From: a virus | IMG/VR virus record: IMGVR_UViG_3300010334_006995 | Location: 1 to 21,931 of that record | Reading direction: 5' to 3' (one strand) | DNA: 21,931 nt | Notes under the pieces: model-generated | Told to the model about the DNA's origin: nothing | Seen by the model: the letters and a program-made list of their open reading frames with translations, nothing else | Database searches by the model: none | Shown: positions 8,205 to 14,015 of the stretch, piece after piece | How the letters are laid out: every line of letters begins with the position of its first letter | Position numbering within the stretch: position 1 is the stretch's first letter | Translations under genes and position numbers: made by a program

Positions 8205-8211
8205 TATTTAT
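8205..8211 (-). promoter_or_regulatory. Late-promoter-like ATAAATA upstream of nrdA
   Basis: The minus strand reads CCATAAATACTTTTTTG just ahead of nrdA, with the ATAAATA core ending 19 bases before the ATG. The spacing is longer than at most other copies in the window and would leave a real leader of about a dozen bases. Only the motif supports this; RNR genes are usually expressed early or middle in T4, so a late element here would be unusual. Confidence 0.35.
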
Positions 8212-8218
8212 GGTATTC

Positions 8219-8800
8219 TTATACAGAATTATACTTTTTTACTACTGCGTGTAAATAATTTTTTGTAGGTGTTTTATAGGTATTTTTATTACTTAAAATA
8301 TAAATAACAAAGTAACCAAACGTCTGAAAAAGAAAATCGTTATGCTCGAGAACATCAGAGTAAAGTTCATCTTGAGTTAAATTCGTCGAAGAAATTACAT
8401 TTAAGCATTCACTATCGATCGGATATATTCCTTTATTTAAATAAGCAAAACAATTCTCACACTTTAAATTATAATTCTTTAAAATATTTTTATAATTCTC
8501 TACACTAACCGGTGTTGTGTTTTGCGTGCCGATTACTTCAAGGTGACTAATTAAAGGTAGAAATTCTTTTTTAATAGTAAGATCAATACCTCTAAAAAAC
8601 TTCGGCATTACAGCATCATTAGGGACTAGATGTATAATATCTCTTGGGTTATATTTTTTATTAATAATAAGTCTCTTTTGATCGTATAAATTTTTTAATT
8701 GAAACCCCAATACGCATGCAGGGTAATCCTCATCGTTGAGGTAGGTAAAAGAATCAATATCTAGCGGTTCATTTACCAGTTCGATATCTAACATGCTCAT
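8219..8800 (-). CDS. Hypothetical protein upstream of nrdA
   Basis: This 193-residue protein begins MSMLDIELVNEPLDIDS. It is mixed in composition, without signal peptide or membrane segment. KCENCFAYLNKG in the middle contains one CxxC pair, and there is another cysteine shortly after (DSECLNVIS), so metal binding is conceivable but incomplete. The C-terminal third is rich in F, Y and L (FLFQTFGYFVIYILSN). I do not recognise the family. It lies 33 bases upstream of nrdA on the same strand and 30 bases downstream of the coiled-coil protein gene, so it is probably in the same transcription unit. The second in-frame Met (residue 3) is an alternative start. Confidence 0.7.
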   Translation of the reverse strand: MSMLDIELVNEPLDIDSFTYLNDEDYPACVLGFQLKNLYDQKRLIINKKYNPRDIIHLVPNDAVMPKFFRGIDLTIKKEFLPLISHLEVIGTQNTTPVSVENYKNILKNYNLKCENCFAYLNKGIYPIDSECLNVISSTNLTQDELYSDVLEHNDFLFQTFGYFVIYILSNKNTYKTPTKNYLHAVVKKYNSV

Positions 8801-8830
8801 GAACGTATTATAGGAACGTTCTCTCCGTTA

Positions 8831-9250
8831 TCAACCATGAAATCTCTTTAAAAGCTCGGCCAACAAAACAACAAAAACCGATGTACAGGATGCTAGAAGA
8901 GTTGTAGTGACTGCAGTTTTAAAATTCCACGAATGTGTTGATTCTGCTCGCTTACGTCCGAACTCACCAGAAATTTGTGCAGCAATATTGTTAAATCTTT
9001 CAGTAACTACATCGGTAATATTCTTAAACTTTAATTCAATTTCAGTTTCTAAGTTATTTATCTTTTCATAAACATTAACTAATTTTGTCTCTATTTGTTC
9101 ATGATTTGACTTCATCTTACCCGTAAGTTCAGATAATTGTGTAATTATAGCAGGCTTACCGTTACCTAGATATACAACTTTATAAACCTCTTTTAATTCT
9201 TCTTGAAGTTTTTTTAACGTTGCTGCTTGATTGTTATTATTTTTTGGCAT
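8831..9250 (-). CDS. Coiled-coil protein with C-terminal membrane anchor (holin/XhlA-like architecture)
   Basis: This 139-residue protein has a charged heptad-rich coiled coil over about residues 11-95 (LKKLQEELKEVYKVV, KINNLETEIELKF), a short basic turn (GRKRAES) and one hydrophobic segment at about 112-131 (TAVTTTLLASCTSVFVVLLA). It ends in a basic tail LLKRFHG. A coiled coil followed by a single C-terminal membrane helix is the layout of XhlA-type lysis accessory proteins and of some phage tail-anchored proteins. The sequence itself does not prove a lysis role. The stop of the next upstream gene lies one base from this start, so the two are co-transcribed. A lysozyme gene lies about 1.7 kb further along on the same strand. 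Confidence 0.7.
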   Translation of the reverse strand: MPKNNNNQAATLKKLQEELKEVYKVVYLGNGKPAIITQLSELTGKMKSNHEQIETKLVNVYEKINNLETEIELKFKNITDVVTERFNNIAAQISGEFGRKRAESTHSWNFKTAVTTTLLASCTSVFVVLLAELLKRFHG

Positions 9251-9251
9251 A

Positions 9252-9485
9252 TTATTTTATTTGAAAAGTATATAAAAGTATACCCTTTGGAAGGCTGTAT
9301 ACTTTACCTCGCGATAGACCAGATCGCTCTTTGACGACTACAGTCATTTTATCTTGTGTAACTATAGGTCCATTAACTATTTCCACAGCCCCTAAATTTA
9401 AGCTGTATGTTTTAATACCCTTAAGTACATCAAAAACATTTATAGTGCTCTTTCCGGATAATACTGCAGAGTACATCTTTTTCAC
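9252..9485 (-). CDS. Small hypothetical protein, GTG start
   Basis: This 77-residue protein reads from GTG at 9485; an ATG three codons later is an alternative. It is basic and beta-rich by eye: MYSAVLSGKSTINVFDVL, then a stretch of alternating V/T residues around DKMTVVVKERSGLSRGK, ending LPKGILLYTFQIK. No domain is recognised. It is the first gene of the leftward block that runs through the coiled-coil protein to nrdA/nrdB, and it carries an ATAAATA motif 6 bases upstream, so it may mark the beginning of that transcription unit. Confidence 0.65.
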   Translation of the reverse strand: MKKMYSAVLSGKSTINVFDVLKGIKTYSLNLGAVEIVNGPIVTQDKMTVVVKERSGLSRGKVYSLPKGILLYTFQIK

Positions 9486-9491
9486 GATAAT

Positions 9492-9498
9492 TATTTAT
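9492..9498 (-). promoter_or_regulatory. Late-promoter-like ATAAATA (leftward)
   Basis: The minus strand reads CAATAAATAATTATCGTG, with ATAAATA ending 6 bases before the GTG start at 9485. With a T4-like initiation point about 6 bases downstream of the motif, the transcript would begin at or next to the start codon. Confidence 0.45.
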
Positions 9499-9520
9499 TG
9501 TTGTTTAATAGCATAAAATC

Positions 9521-9527
9521 ATAAATA
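9521..9527 (+). promoter_or_regulatory. Late-promoter-like ATAAATA (rightward) for S74 fibre gene
   Basis: The plus strand reads TCATAAATAATTAAG, with the motif ending 14 bases before the ATG at 9542. Together with the oppositely oriented copy at 9492-9498 it forms a compact divergent promoter region of under 60 bases between start codons. Confidence 0.5.
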
Positions 9528-9541
9528 ATTAAGAATAATTT

Positions 9542-10780
9542 ATGGCTGATATAGTTACAAAGATACAATTTAGACAAGGAACTGATGCACAAAGACGTAC
9601 CGCTAACAGTACCGGTATAGTATTCAGTACCGGTGAGCCAGGGTTCTGTATTGATACAAAAAGAGTTTTTATAGGCGGTGATTCATTTGCCGGTGGGTGG
9701 CCAGTAGGCATACAAAATATTGGCTTTGCTAATAAATTATTCGGCACATCGACAAACGGATTTACTACCGAAGCCTTAGGTCTCTTTAATTCAAAAGGCG
9801 CTGCTCTTGGTGATATCATTTACGATAAAGACACAAGAGGTATTTACGCATTAACTGCTGTTAGTTCTTTTCCTCCTTTGTCATCAGATTTTGTAAAGTA
9901 TGATTCTTCCCCCTTACTAGACAGTACACAATTTCAGTATAATAGCCAAAAAGAACTTCAGATAAAACAGGGCGGAGTAGGTCCACAGCAATTAGGCTTT
10001 ACTACAGTAGATAATATTACACTAGCAAAGCCGTCATATGCCTCACCACTACAATTAAAATCTAACGGTGTAGCAAACGGGTATCTTGCACAAATGTTAC
10101 CTTATACTGTTAAGATTAATAATAGATCCAGTACTAGTGACCCTACAGATCAGATAATATTACCCAACCATGTCTTAGGAAGAACAAGCACATCAGTTTT
10201 AACATCTGTTCCGTTTGAAGCAATATTTCAAGAAGCAAACTATGTTGGTGATAACGGAATATTAATCGATAAAACTCTCGCAGCACCAAAGTTTTACCTC
10301 GATACAGCAATGTTATCTTCTGCACCACTTAAACTCTATCTAAAGAAAGATACCGATGTACAAGGCAACCTTGGTGTTACTGGTATAATCACCGGTTCTA
10401 GCAGTCTCTCACTAGCTGGTAATGCTACCGTTCAGGGAACAATATATTGCAGAAATGATATTATTGCATATCAACCGCCTTCGGATATTAAAATAAAAGA
10501 TAATGTTAAGATAATCGAGAGCCCTATAGAAAAAGTAAAGCAGCTAAATGGTTGTTCCTTTACATTTAATCAAGATGCCCCAGAGCATCTACAGAACAAA
10601 TCTTCATATGGTCTTATTGCACAGGATGTTGAAAAGGTATTGCCTCATGCTATTGAAGAGCGTCATACCGGTATTAAGGGTGTAAACTACAACAACATAA
10701 CGCCTCTTCTTGTTGAATGTATAAAAAAGTTATCTGAAAAAGTTGAAGCCTTAGAAAATGAAATTCGAAAATCTAGTTAA
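9542..10780 (+). CDS. Tail fibre protein with C-terminal S74 intramolecular chaperone
   Basis: This 412-residue protein starts MADIVTKIQFRQGTDAQRR, a head common in marine phage fibres, followed by TGEPGFCIDTKRVFIGG. The middle is beta-rich and of low recognisability. The C-terminal 99 residues form a peptidase S74 domain: QPPSDIKIKDN at 311-321 with catalytic Ser314 and a downstream lysine, then GLIAQDVEKVLPHAI and GVNYNNITPLLVECIKKL, ending in a coiled coil (LSEKVEALENEI). S74 domains trimerise a fibre or spike and cut themselves off, in this case presumably before Ser314. It is the only fibre gene in the window that carries the chaperone. An ATAAATA motif precedes the start. The next small gene overlaps its 3' end by 23 bases. 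Confidence 0.85.
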   Translation: MADIVTKIQFRQGTDAQRRTANSTGIVFSTGEPGFCIDTKRVFIGGDSFAGGWPVGIQNIGFANKLFGTSTNGFTTEALGLFNSKGAALGDIIYDKDTRGIYALTAVSSFPPLSSDFVKYDSSPLLDSTQFQYNSQKELQIKQGGVGPQQLGFTTVDNITLAKPSYASPLQLKSNGVANGYLAQMLPYTVKINNRSSTSDPTDQIILPNHVLGRTSTSVLTSVPFEAIFQEANYVGDNGILIDKTLAAPKFYLDTAMLSSAPLKLYLKKDTDVQGNLGVTGIITGSSSLSLAGNATVQGTIYCRNDIIAYQPPSDIKIKDNVKIIESPIEKVKQLNGCSFTFNQDAPEHLQNKSSYGLIAQDVEKVLPHAIEERHTGIKGVNYNNITPLLVECIKKLSEKVEALENEIRKSS

Positions 10781-10952
10781 ATCTATCTTAGAAGATTTTA
10801 ATATATCCCCGCAATCGCAAGCCGTATCAAGCACTGGACCGGATTGCGGTATGACAAGCGGCGATATGAGTAATACTTTTCCTAGTAAAATGGAGACAGT
10901 AAAGTTTAAGCTAAAGAATAAAAAAATTAAGAAGAAGCTAAGAAGAGACTGA
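10758..10952 (+). CDS. Small basic protein with capsid-targeting-like N-terminus
   Basis: This 64-residue protein begins MKFENLVKSILEDFN and ends with a strongly basic tail (KFKLKNKKIKKKLRRD). The N-terminal amphipathic stretch followed by I-L-E resembles the T4 capsid-targeting propeptides of internal proteins, which the prohead protease gp21 cuts after (L/I)-x-E. If cut after residue 12, the mature product would be a 52-residue basic peptide, suited to DNA binding inside the head. The gene overlaps the end of the S74 fibre gene by 23 bases in another frame and the convergent lysozyme gene by 26 bases. The coding assignment is moderately supported; the packaging role is inference. Confidence 0.55.
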   Translation: MKFENLVKSILEDFNISPQSQAVSSTGPDCGMTSGDMSNTFPSKMETVKFKLKNKKIKKKLRRD

Positions 10953-11604
10953 TTACACTTTTGGCTCGCTTACCAACTTGAGTTGCCCATTTACTATTCT
11001 GTAATTCTTTAGCTGCATTAGAATAATCTTTAGATAAAATAAAGTCTTTTGTTTTTATAAATTTACTTAACCTTGAGTATCCCATATTGAACGACAGATC
11101 TAAAACAGCTAATTTAATATTTTTTGGCAACCCATCGAAATTATGTATCCACTGTTTGGCATCTTTGTAGGCAATAGTCATTGTTATCTTAAAAATATCT
11201 TTAATTTGCTCATCAGATAAATCTTCTTTACCGAGCAATATATTCTGATAATTTACGCCTGCTTGCTGTGCTATCTTTTTTGCATCAGGTCTTGTTAAAT
11301 TAAACCCTATACCTATAGTTGGTATACCTAGGGAATCCTTATAAACATGGGGCCTATAACCTTCATGATCCTTTACGAAATTGAAGATATCATCAAATGT
11401 TAACTTAGTATCTTCTGCTTGTTGAATTATAGCGGGTGGCGGTGGCGGTACATCTACACCCTCTTTAAAGATATGCTTTCTACTTATAGAGGCATATATA
11501 TCGGCAAGCTCTTTATTCTCTTGCTTAATGTCCTTTGGATCTGGTCTTTTATAATAGTCAGATATCTCACCGCCGTATAATTGGTGCTTAACCTCCGGAT
11601 GCAT
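10927..11604 (-). CDS. T4-type lysozyme (GH24) with N-terminal extension
   Basis: This 225-residue protein has a GH24 domain from about residue 68 to the end. The catalytic triad follows T4 lysozyme spacing exactly: Glu81 (HEGYRPHVYKD), Asp90 and Thr96 (SLGIPTIGIGFN), i.e. 9 and 6 residues apart as in E11/D20/T26. LDLSFNMGY further on also fits the family. The first 67 residues are extra: a charged segment (YKRPDPKDIKQENKELADIY) and a proline hinge (VDVPPPPPAII). There is no signal peptide. It hydrolyses peptidoglycan. Because the spike gene lacks a lysozyme domain, this could be a separate virion-associated lysozyme docking through its extension, or the lysis endolysin. It starts 8 bases after the 3D-domain gene and is co-transcribed with it. 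Confidence 0.9.
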   Translation of the reverse strand: MHPEVKHQLYGGEISDYYKRPDPKDIKQENKELADIYASISRKHIFKEGVDVPPPPPAIIQQAEDTKLTFDDIFNFVKDHEGYRPHVYKDSLGIPTIGIGFNLTRPDAKKIAQQAGVNYQNILLGKEDLSDEQIKDIFKITMTIAYKDAKQWIHNFDGLPKNIKLAVLDLSFNMGYSRLSKFIKTKDFILSKDYSNAAKELQNSKWATQVGKRAKSVISLFLASS

Positions 11605-11612
11605 GTATATAT

Positions 11613-12188
11613 TTAATTAAGAACAGCTACCTTTACTATTTTTGGATGTGAATCTGCAAAATTAATTGCATCGCTTTTATTAACAAAGAATACATCAATA
11701 ACTGGTAACTTACCGCCAGACGCTACTTTATCCTTAACTGCAGTGCCTGTATCTACAGCTCTAACAAGACCAACGTTGGGGATAATAACTTCTTTATCGT
11801 AAGGAATGATACGCGGATCGACAGCAATTGAATCGCCTTGCTTGAGTGTATAACCGGTAGAGCTTCTCATTCTACGACTATCGGCATCTGTACCGCTACC
11901 TCGCGCCCAATATACAGTTAACCTAACAGTAAGAACTTTGTAGTCGCTCTTATCTGTCTTAGGTATAAACGTTCCATTATATTTTATACCATCTTTCTTG
12001 ACTTCTATCTTCTTGGCTATTTCTTGTTCTTTTACTGGTGTTAAAGATTTCAATTCTTTCTTAACATCACTAACAGTTAGGTCCCTTTCTATACGCTGAA
12101 AAGCTGTTAGACTTATAGGATTAGTAGTTAATATTAACCCTACCAGGATTAATAATAGTTTATTTGTTCTTGTGTTTTTTGTTTTCAT
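11613..12188 (-). CDS. Secreted 3D-domain (double-psi beta-barrel) protein
   Basis: This 191-residue protein has a signal peptide: a basic start (MKTKNTRTNK), a hydrophobic core LLLILVGLILTT and a likely cleavage near LTA-FQ. The C-terminal ~105 residues form a 3D domain, named for three aspartates: IAVDPRIIPY (Asp124), VRAVDTGTAV (Asp146) and LPVIDVFF (Asp165), preceded by LTVYWARGSG. This fold is shared with MltA and RlpA-type peptidoglycan lytic transglycosylases and with bacterial resuscitation factors. It probably acts in the periplasm on the cell wall, alone or with the neighbouring lysozyme. The ATG lies only 5 bases after the T-run of a hairpin terminator, so how it is transcribed is unclear. 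Confidence 0.85.
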   Translation of the reverse strand: MKTKNTRTNKLLLILVGLILTTNPISLTAFQRIERDLTVSDVKKELKSLTPVKEQEIAKKIEVKKDGIKYNGTFIPKTDKSDYKVLTVRLTVYWARGSGTDADSRRMRSSTGYTLKQGDSIAVDPRIIPYDKEVIIPNVGLVRAVDTGTAVKDKVASGGKLPVIDVFFVNKSDAINFADSHPKIVKVAVLN

Positions 12189-12193
12189 AGATT

Positions 12194-12214
12194 AAAAAAA
12201 AGTCGCTTTGCGAC
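12194..12214 (-). terminator. Rho-independent terminator after gpt
   Basis: On the minus strand GTCGC-AAA-GCGAC is followed directly by eight T residues, a short intrinsic terminator. It lies 34 bases after the gpt stop codon and ends 5 bases before the ATG of the 3D-domain gene, so it separates the two or attenuates read-through. Confidence 0.75.
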
Positions 12215-12248
12215 GGGCCTAATTAGACACTAATGTATGTCTTAATAT

Positions 12249-12707
12249 TTAATCTAGTTTAACGGATTCCCAAGGAAAGTCAAGCCAAATATTGTCGTCA
12301 AATTCTTTTATATAAAAATTCGGAATAAACTGTGTAGATTTCTTTATGTAAAGTGTGGCAAATTTAAAATTAATAAATTGACATGATTCAAAGTAATCTT
12401 TTACAGCTAAAAGCGTTTTACCTTTATCGGAAAGATCGTCAATAATTACAACCCTCTTCTCTCTAAATTCCGAATTAAATTTAAACCCCGGTATTTGTCC
12501 AAATTCTAATTCACCAGCAGTAAAGTCGTGATAAGATTTAATAGCAAAATTTGCTACTGGTACATCAAATATATAAGAAATAATAGCACCGGGTACTAAG
12601 CCCCCGCGACCAATAGCAACAATAGCATCACAAGGACCAATAAGATTAGCTAAATCTTTACAATCTTTATGTATCTGATCCCACGACAGGCTTACACGTT
12701 GCGACAT
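12249..12707 (-). CDS. gpt: Xanthine-guanine phosphoribosyltransferase-like protein
   Basis: This 152-residue protein has the same length as E. coli Gpt and aligns end to end by eye. SLSWDQIHKDCKDLA matches the N-terminal TWDMLQIHARKLA region. AIGRGGLVPGAI at 31-42 carries the R-G-G-L-V-P-G loop. VVIIDDLSDKGKT at 86-98 is the PRPP-binding motif. The C-terminal DDNIWLDFPWE matches the Gpt segment QDTWIEQPWD. It transfers ribose-5-phosphate from PRPP to guanine, xanthine or hypoxanthine, making GMP, XMP or IMP. Together with guaC it would recover host guanine into IMP. The exact base preference cannot be read from sequence. It lies 31 bases downstream of a small gene and is followed by an intrinsic terminator. 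Confidence 0.85.
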   Translation of the reverse strand: MSQRVSLSWDQIHKDCKDLANLIGPCDAIVAIGRGGLVPGAIISYIFDVPVANFAIKSYHDFTAGELEFGQIPGFKFNSEFREKRVVIIDDLSDKGKTLLAVKDYFESCQFINFKFATLYIKKSTQFIPNFYIKEFDDNIWLDFPWESVKLD

Positions 12708-12737
12708 TAAGATATTTTAAATTATAAATTTAAAAAT

Positions 12738-13010
12738 TCAAACATTATTAATAGCAGAGGATAAATCCTTATGAAGATTGCTCATACTAGTAAGAATATA
12801 CAGATAGTCTTCCTTTAAGCCGCGAGATGCTCTTTTTGTCATGTTGTTAAGCTCGGAGGCTATTCTCTTCTTTAAAATTGATTCTTCGTCTTCTTGATTA
12901 TGGATAGCATCATACTCCTTCGGTGCATATGCATAAGAATCAGTACTTCTTGTGGTATGATTAATACCTGCACGATATGCTTCACTTATAGCTTTATGAT
13001 CTTTAGTCAC
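12738..13010 (-). CDS. Small protein with capsid-targeting-like N-terminus (GTG start)
   Basis: This 90-residue protein reads from GTG at 13010. It starts MTKDHKAISEAYRAG, followed by a polar Tyr/Asp-rich middle and a helical C-terminal half (ILKKRIASELNNMTKRAS, YILTSMSNLHKDLSSAI). The first ten residues end in I-S-E before Ala-Tyr, matching both the length and the (L/I)-x-E cut site of T4 internal protein targeting peptides (MKTYQEFIAE in IPIII). The gene at 13656-13979 has a related start. No other family is recognised. An ATAAATA motif ends 5 bases upstream, within a palindrome shared with the divergent zinc-ribbon gene. Confidence 0.65.
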   Translation of the reverse strand: MTKDHKAISEAYRAGINHTTRSTDSYAYAPKEYDAIHNQEDEESILKKRIASELNNMTKRASRGLKEDYLYILTSMSNLHKDLSSAINNV

Positions 13011-13022
13011 CTAAATATTTAT
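13011..13022. promoter_or_regulatory. Overlapping bidirectional late-promoter-like element
   Basis: The sequence CTAAATATTTAT reads as CTAAATA on the plus strand (13011-13017) and as ATAAATA on the minus strand (13022-13016), so two late-type motifs overlap head to head. The minus copy ends 5 bases before the GTG at 13010 and the plus copy 9 bases before the ATG at 13027. Only 16 bases separate the two start codons. Confidence 0.5.
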
Positions 13023-13026
13023 GTAA

Positions 13027-13257
13027 ATGAAGAAGGGTTCTCTACGAAAAACGCTTGCCGCTCAAATAATGCTAGATAATGCCGATTGTTATAAAGTATG
13101 TTTAGGGTGTGAATCTGTAATACTTTATAGTAGTACCTTCTGTCCATTATGTGATGGATACAGATTTGATAAAAATGTAGAGCAAGTCATTAAATTTATA
13201 AAAGCTCTAACAAAAAAAGATAATACGACTATTTTACCACCTGATCAGCAGTTTTAA
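13027..13257 (+). CDS. Small zinc-ribbon protein
   Basis: This 76-residue protein has a basic N-terminus (MKKGSLRKTLAAQ) followed by a zinc-ribbon core: CxxC at Cys25/Cys28 (YKVCLGCES) and CxxC at Cys39/Cys42 (STFCPLCDGYRF), with an additional Cys21. The spacing of 10 residues between pairs fits a single zinc knuckle hairpin. The C-terminal part is helical (VEQVIKFIKALTKK). Such ribbons bind nucleic acid or protein partners, and no specific role can be given. It is divergent from the gene at 12738 and its last 29 bases overlap the convergent 55-residue ORF. Confidence 0.75.
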   Translation: MKKGSLRKTLAAQIMLDNADCYKVCLGCESVILYSSTFCPLCDGYRFDKNVEQVIKFIKALTKKDNTTILPPDQQF

Positions 13258-13396
13258 TATATTCGTTTAAATGATGAGAGAGGAAAATTACTTTTCTCAT
13301 CAATTCTTCTTTTTTGGTAAGCTTCTTTTCCTTCTTTGCCTTAGCGTATAGATCTAATACCGCATCAGCGGTAACTTTTTTTCTTTCCGCACTCAT
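13229..13396 (-). CDS. Small lysine-rich helical protein (55 aa)
   Basis: Reading from ATG at 13396, the frame encodes 55 residues: MSAERKKVTADAVLDLYAKA, KKEKKLTKKEELMRKVIFLS, then HHLNEYIKTADQVVK and TAG. The composition is lysine-rich and helical without low-complexity artefacts. The start is preceded by AATAAATATTA, the same element seen ahead of other genes here, which supports a real gene. It converges on and overlaps the zinc-ribbon gene by 29 bases. No family is recognised; a small nucleic-acid or protein-binding role would fit the charge. Confidence 0.65.
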   Translation of the reverse strand: MSAERKKVTADAVLDLYAKAKKEKKLTKKEELMRKVIFLSHHLNEYIKTADQVVK

Positions 13397-13401
13397 ATTA
13401 A

Positions 13402-13408
13402 TATTTAT
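13402..13408 (-). promoter_or_regulatory. Late-promoter-like ATAAATA
   Basis: The minus strand reads AAATAAATATTAATATG: the ATAAATA core ends 5 bases before the ATG of the 55-residue ORF at 13396. There is no Shine-Dalgarno sequence. Confidence 0.45.
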
Positions 13409-13452
13409 TTTATAACCAGTTGCTTTTCGTTCAAGTTATAATAAAAATATCT

Positions 13453-13647
13453 ATGTCAAACATTAATCCTCTAACACTTCAAGAACACGTTGCAACCTTT
13501 ACTGCCGAATACGAAAAGTTTTCTGGCGGTAATAATGCCGCAGGTACTCGTACCCGCAAAGCCCTTCAGGAGGTAATTAAGTTTGCCCGTGAAGCACGCA
13601 AAGGTGTTCAAGAAGAAAAGAATGCCCGCAAGGCTGCTAAAAAGTAA
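13453..13647 (+). CDS. Histone H1/Hc1-like DNA-binding protein
   Basis: The chosen ATG at 13453 gives 64 residues (MSNINPLTLQEHVATF...). An upstream in-frame ATG at 13420 would add MLFVQVIIKIS, which does not fit the family. The core GGNNAAGTRTRKALQEVIKF followed by AREARKGVQEEKNARKAAKK matches the pattern K/G-N-x-AAGTR-x-RK-x-(L/M)Q-x-(L/I) of bacterial histone H1-like Hc1 proteins, well known in Chlamydia and common as short proteins in Bacteroidota. It is basic at the C-terminus. It would bind and compact DNA, either the host chromosome or phage DNA in the head. No clear Shine-Dalgarno sequence is seen. It converges on the gene at 13656 with an 8-base gap. Confidence 0.75.
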   Translation: MSNINPLTLQEHVATFTAEYEKFSGGNNAAGTRTRKALQEVIKFAREARKGVQEEKNARKAAKK

Positions 13648-13655
13648 TTTTTAGT

Positions 13656-13979
13656 TTATTTCTTTATTCCAAGCTGTCGCTTTCGCTCATTACGGTGAAC
13701 GGAAGCGATAGTTTGGATTATATCAGTCGCTCTCTGAAAAGTATCGACTGTCTTATAAATCGCGTCAACTATTTCATACGCTGCATGTACAGCTTTACGC
13801 TCGGTATTAATATCTTCTAAAGCAATCTTCTGTTCCTTCTTTTCTTTCTTCTCTTCATTCTCTGCAGCAGGTGGTCTAACCGGTGCTACAACAACCTGTT
13901 TTGGTTGAGTACTATTAGAAACAGCAGGAACTCCTTGTGATGTATATGCTTCAAATATAAGATGAATGTCTTTATTCAC
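13656..13979 (-). CDS. Protein with capsid-targeting-like N-terminus, proline linker and basic tail (GTG start)
   Basis: This 107-residue protein reads from GTG at 13979. It starts MNKDIHLIFEAYTSQG. The first ten residues end in I-F-E before Ala-Tyr, the layout of T4 capsid-targeting peptides, and share KD..I.EAY with the protein at 12738-13010. A low-complexity linker follows (PVRPPAAENEEKKEKKEQK), then a helical segment (AYEIVDAIYKTVDTFQRAT) and a basic end (HRNERKRQLGIKK). There is no signal peptide or membrane segment. Function is unknown; an internal head protein or scaffold component is the best inference. Upstream sequence is AT-rich (AAATAATAATA) without a Shine-Dalgarno site. Confidence 0.65.
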   Translation of the reverse strand: MNKDIHLIFEAYTSQGVPAVSNSTQPKQVVVAPVRPPAAENEEKKEKKEQKIALEDINTERKAVHAAYEIVDAIYKTVDTFQRATDIIQTIASVHRNERKRQLGIKK

Positions 13980-14002
13980 TATTATTATTTAATCTTTTTA
14001 GA

Positions 14003-14009
14003 ATAAATA
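14003..14009 (+). promoter_or_regulatory. Late-promoter-like ATAAATA at head of fibre array
   Basis: The plus strand reads GAATAAATAATTAATATGG, with the motif ending 6 bases before the ATG at 14016. It stands at the start of the fibre array, is the likely promoter for the first two fibre genes, and leaves no room for a Shine-Dalgarno leader. Confidence 0.5.
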
Positions 14010-14015
14010 ATTAAT

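Noticed and set aside
9529-9819. 96-codon minus-strand frame opposite the S74 fibre start
   Set aside because: It is antisense to the conserved fibre head and would cover its promoter region; no supporting motif.
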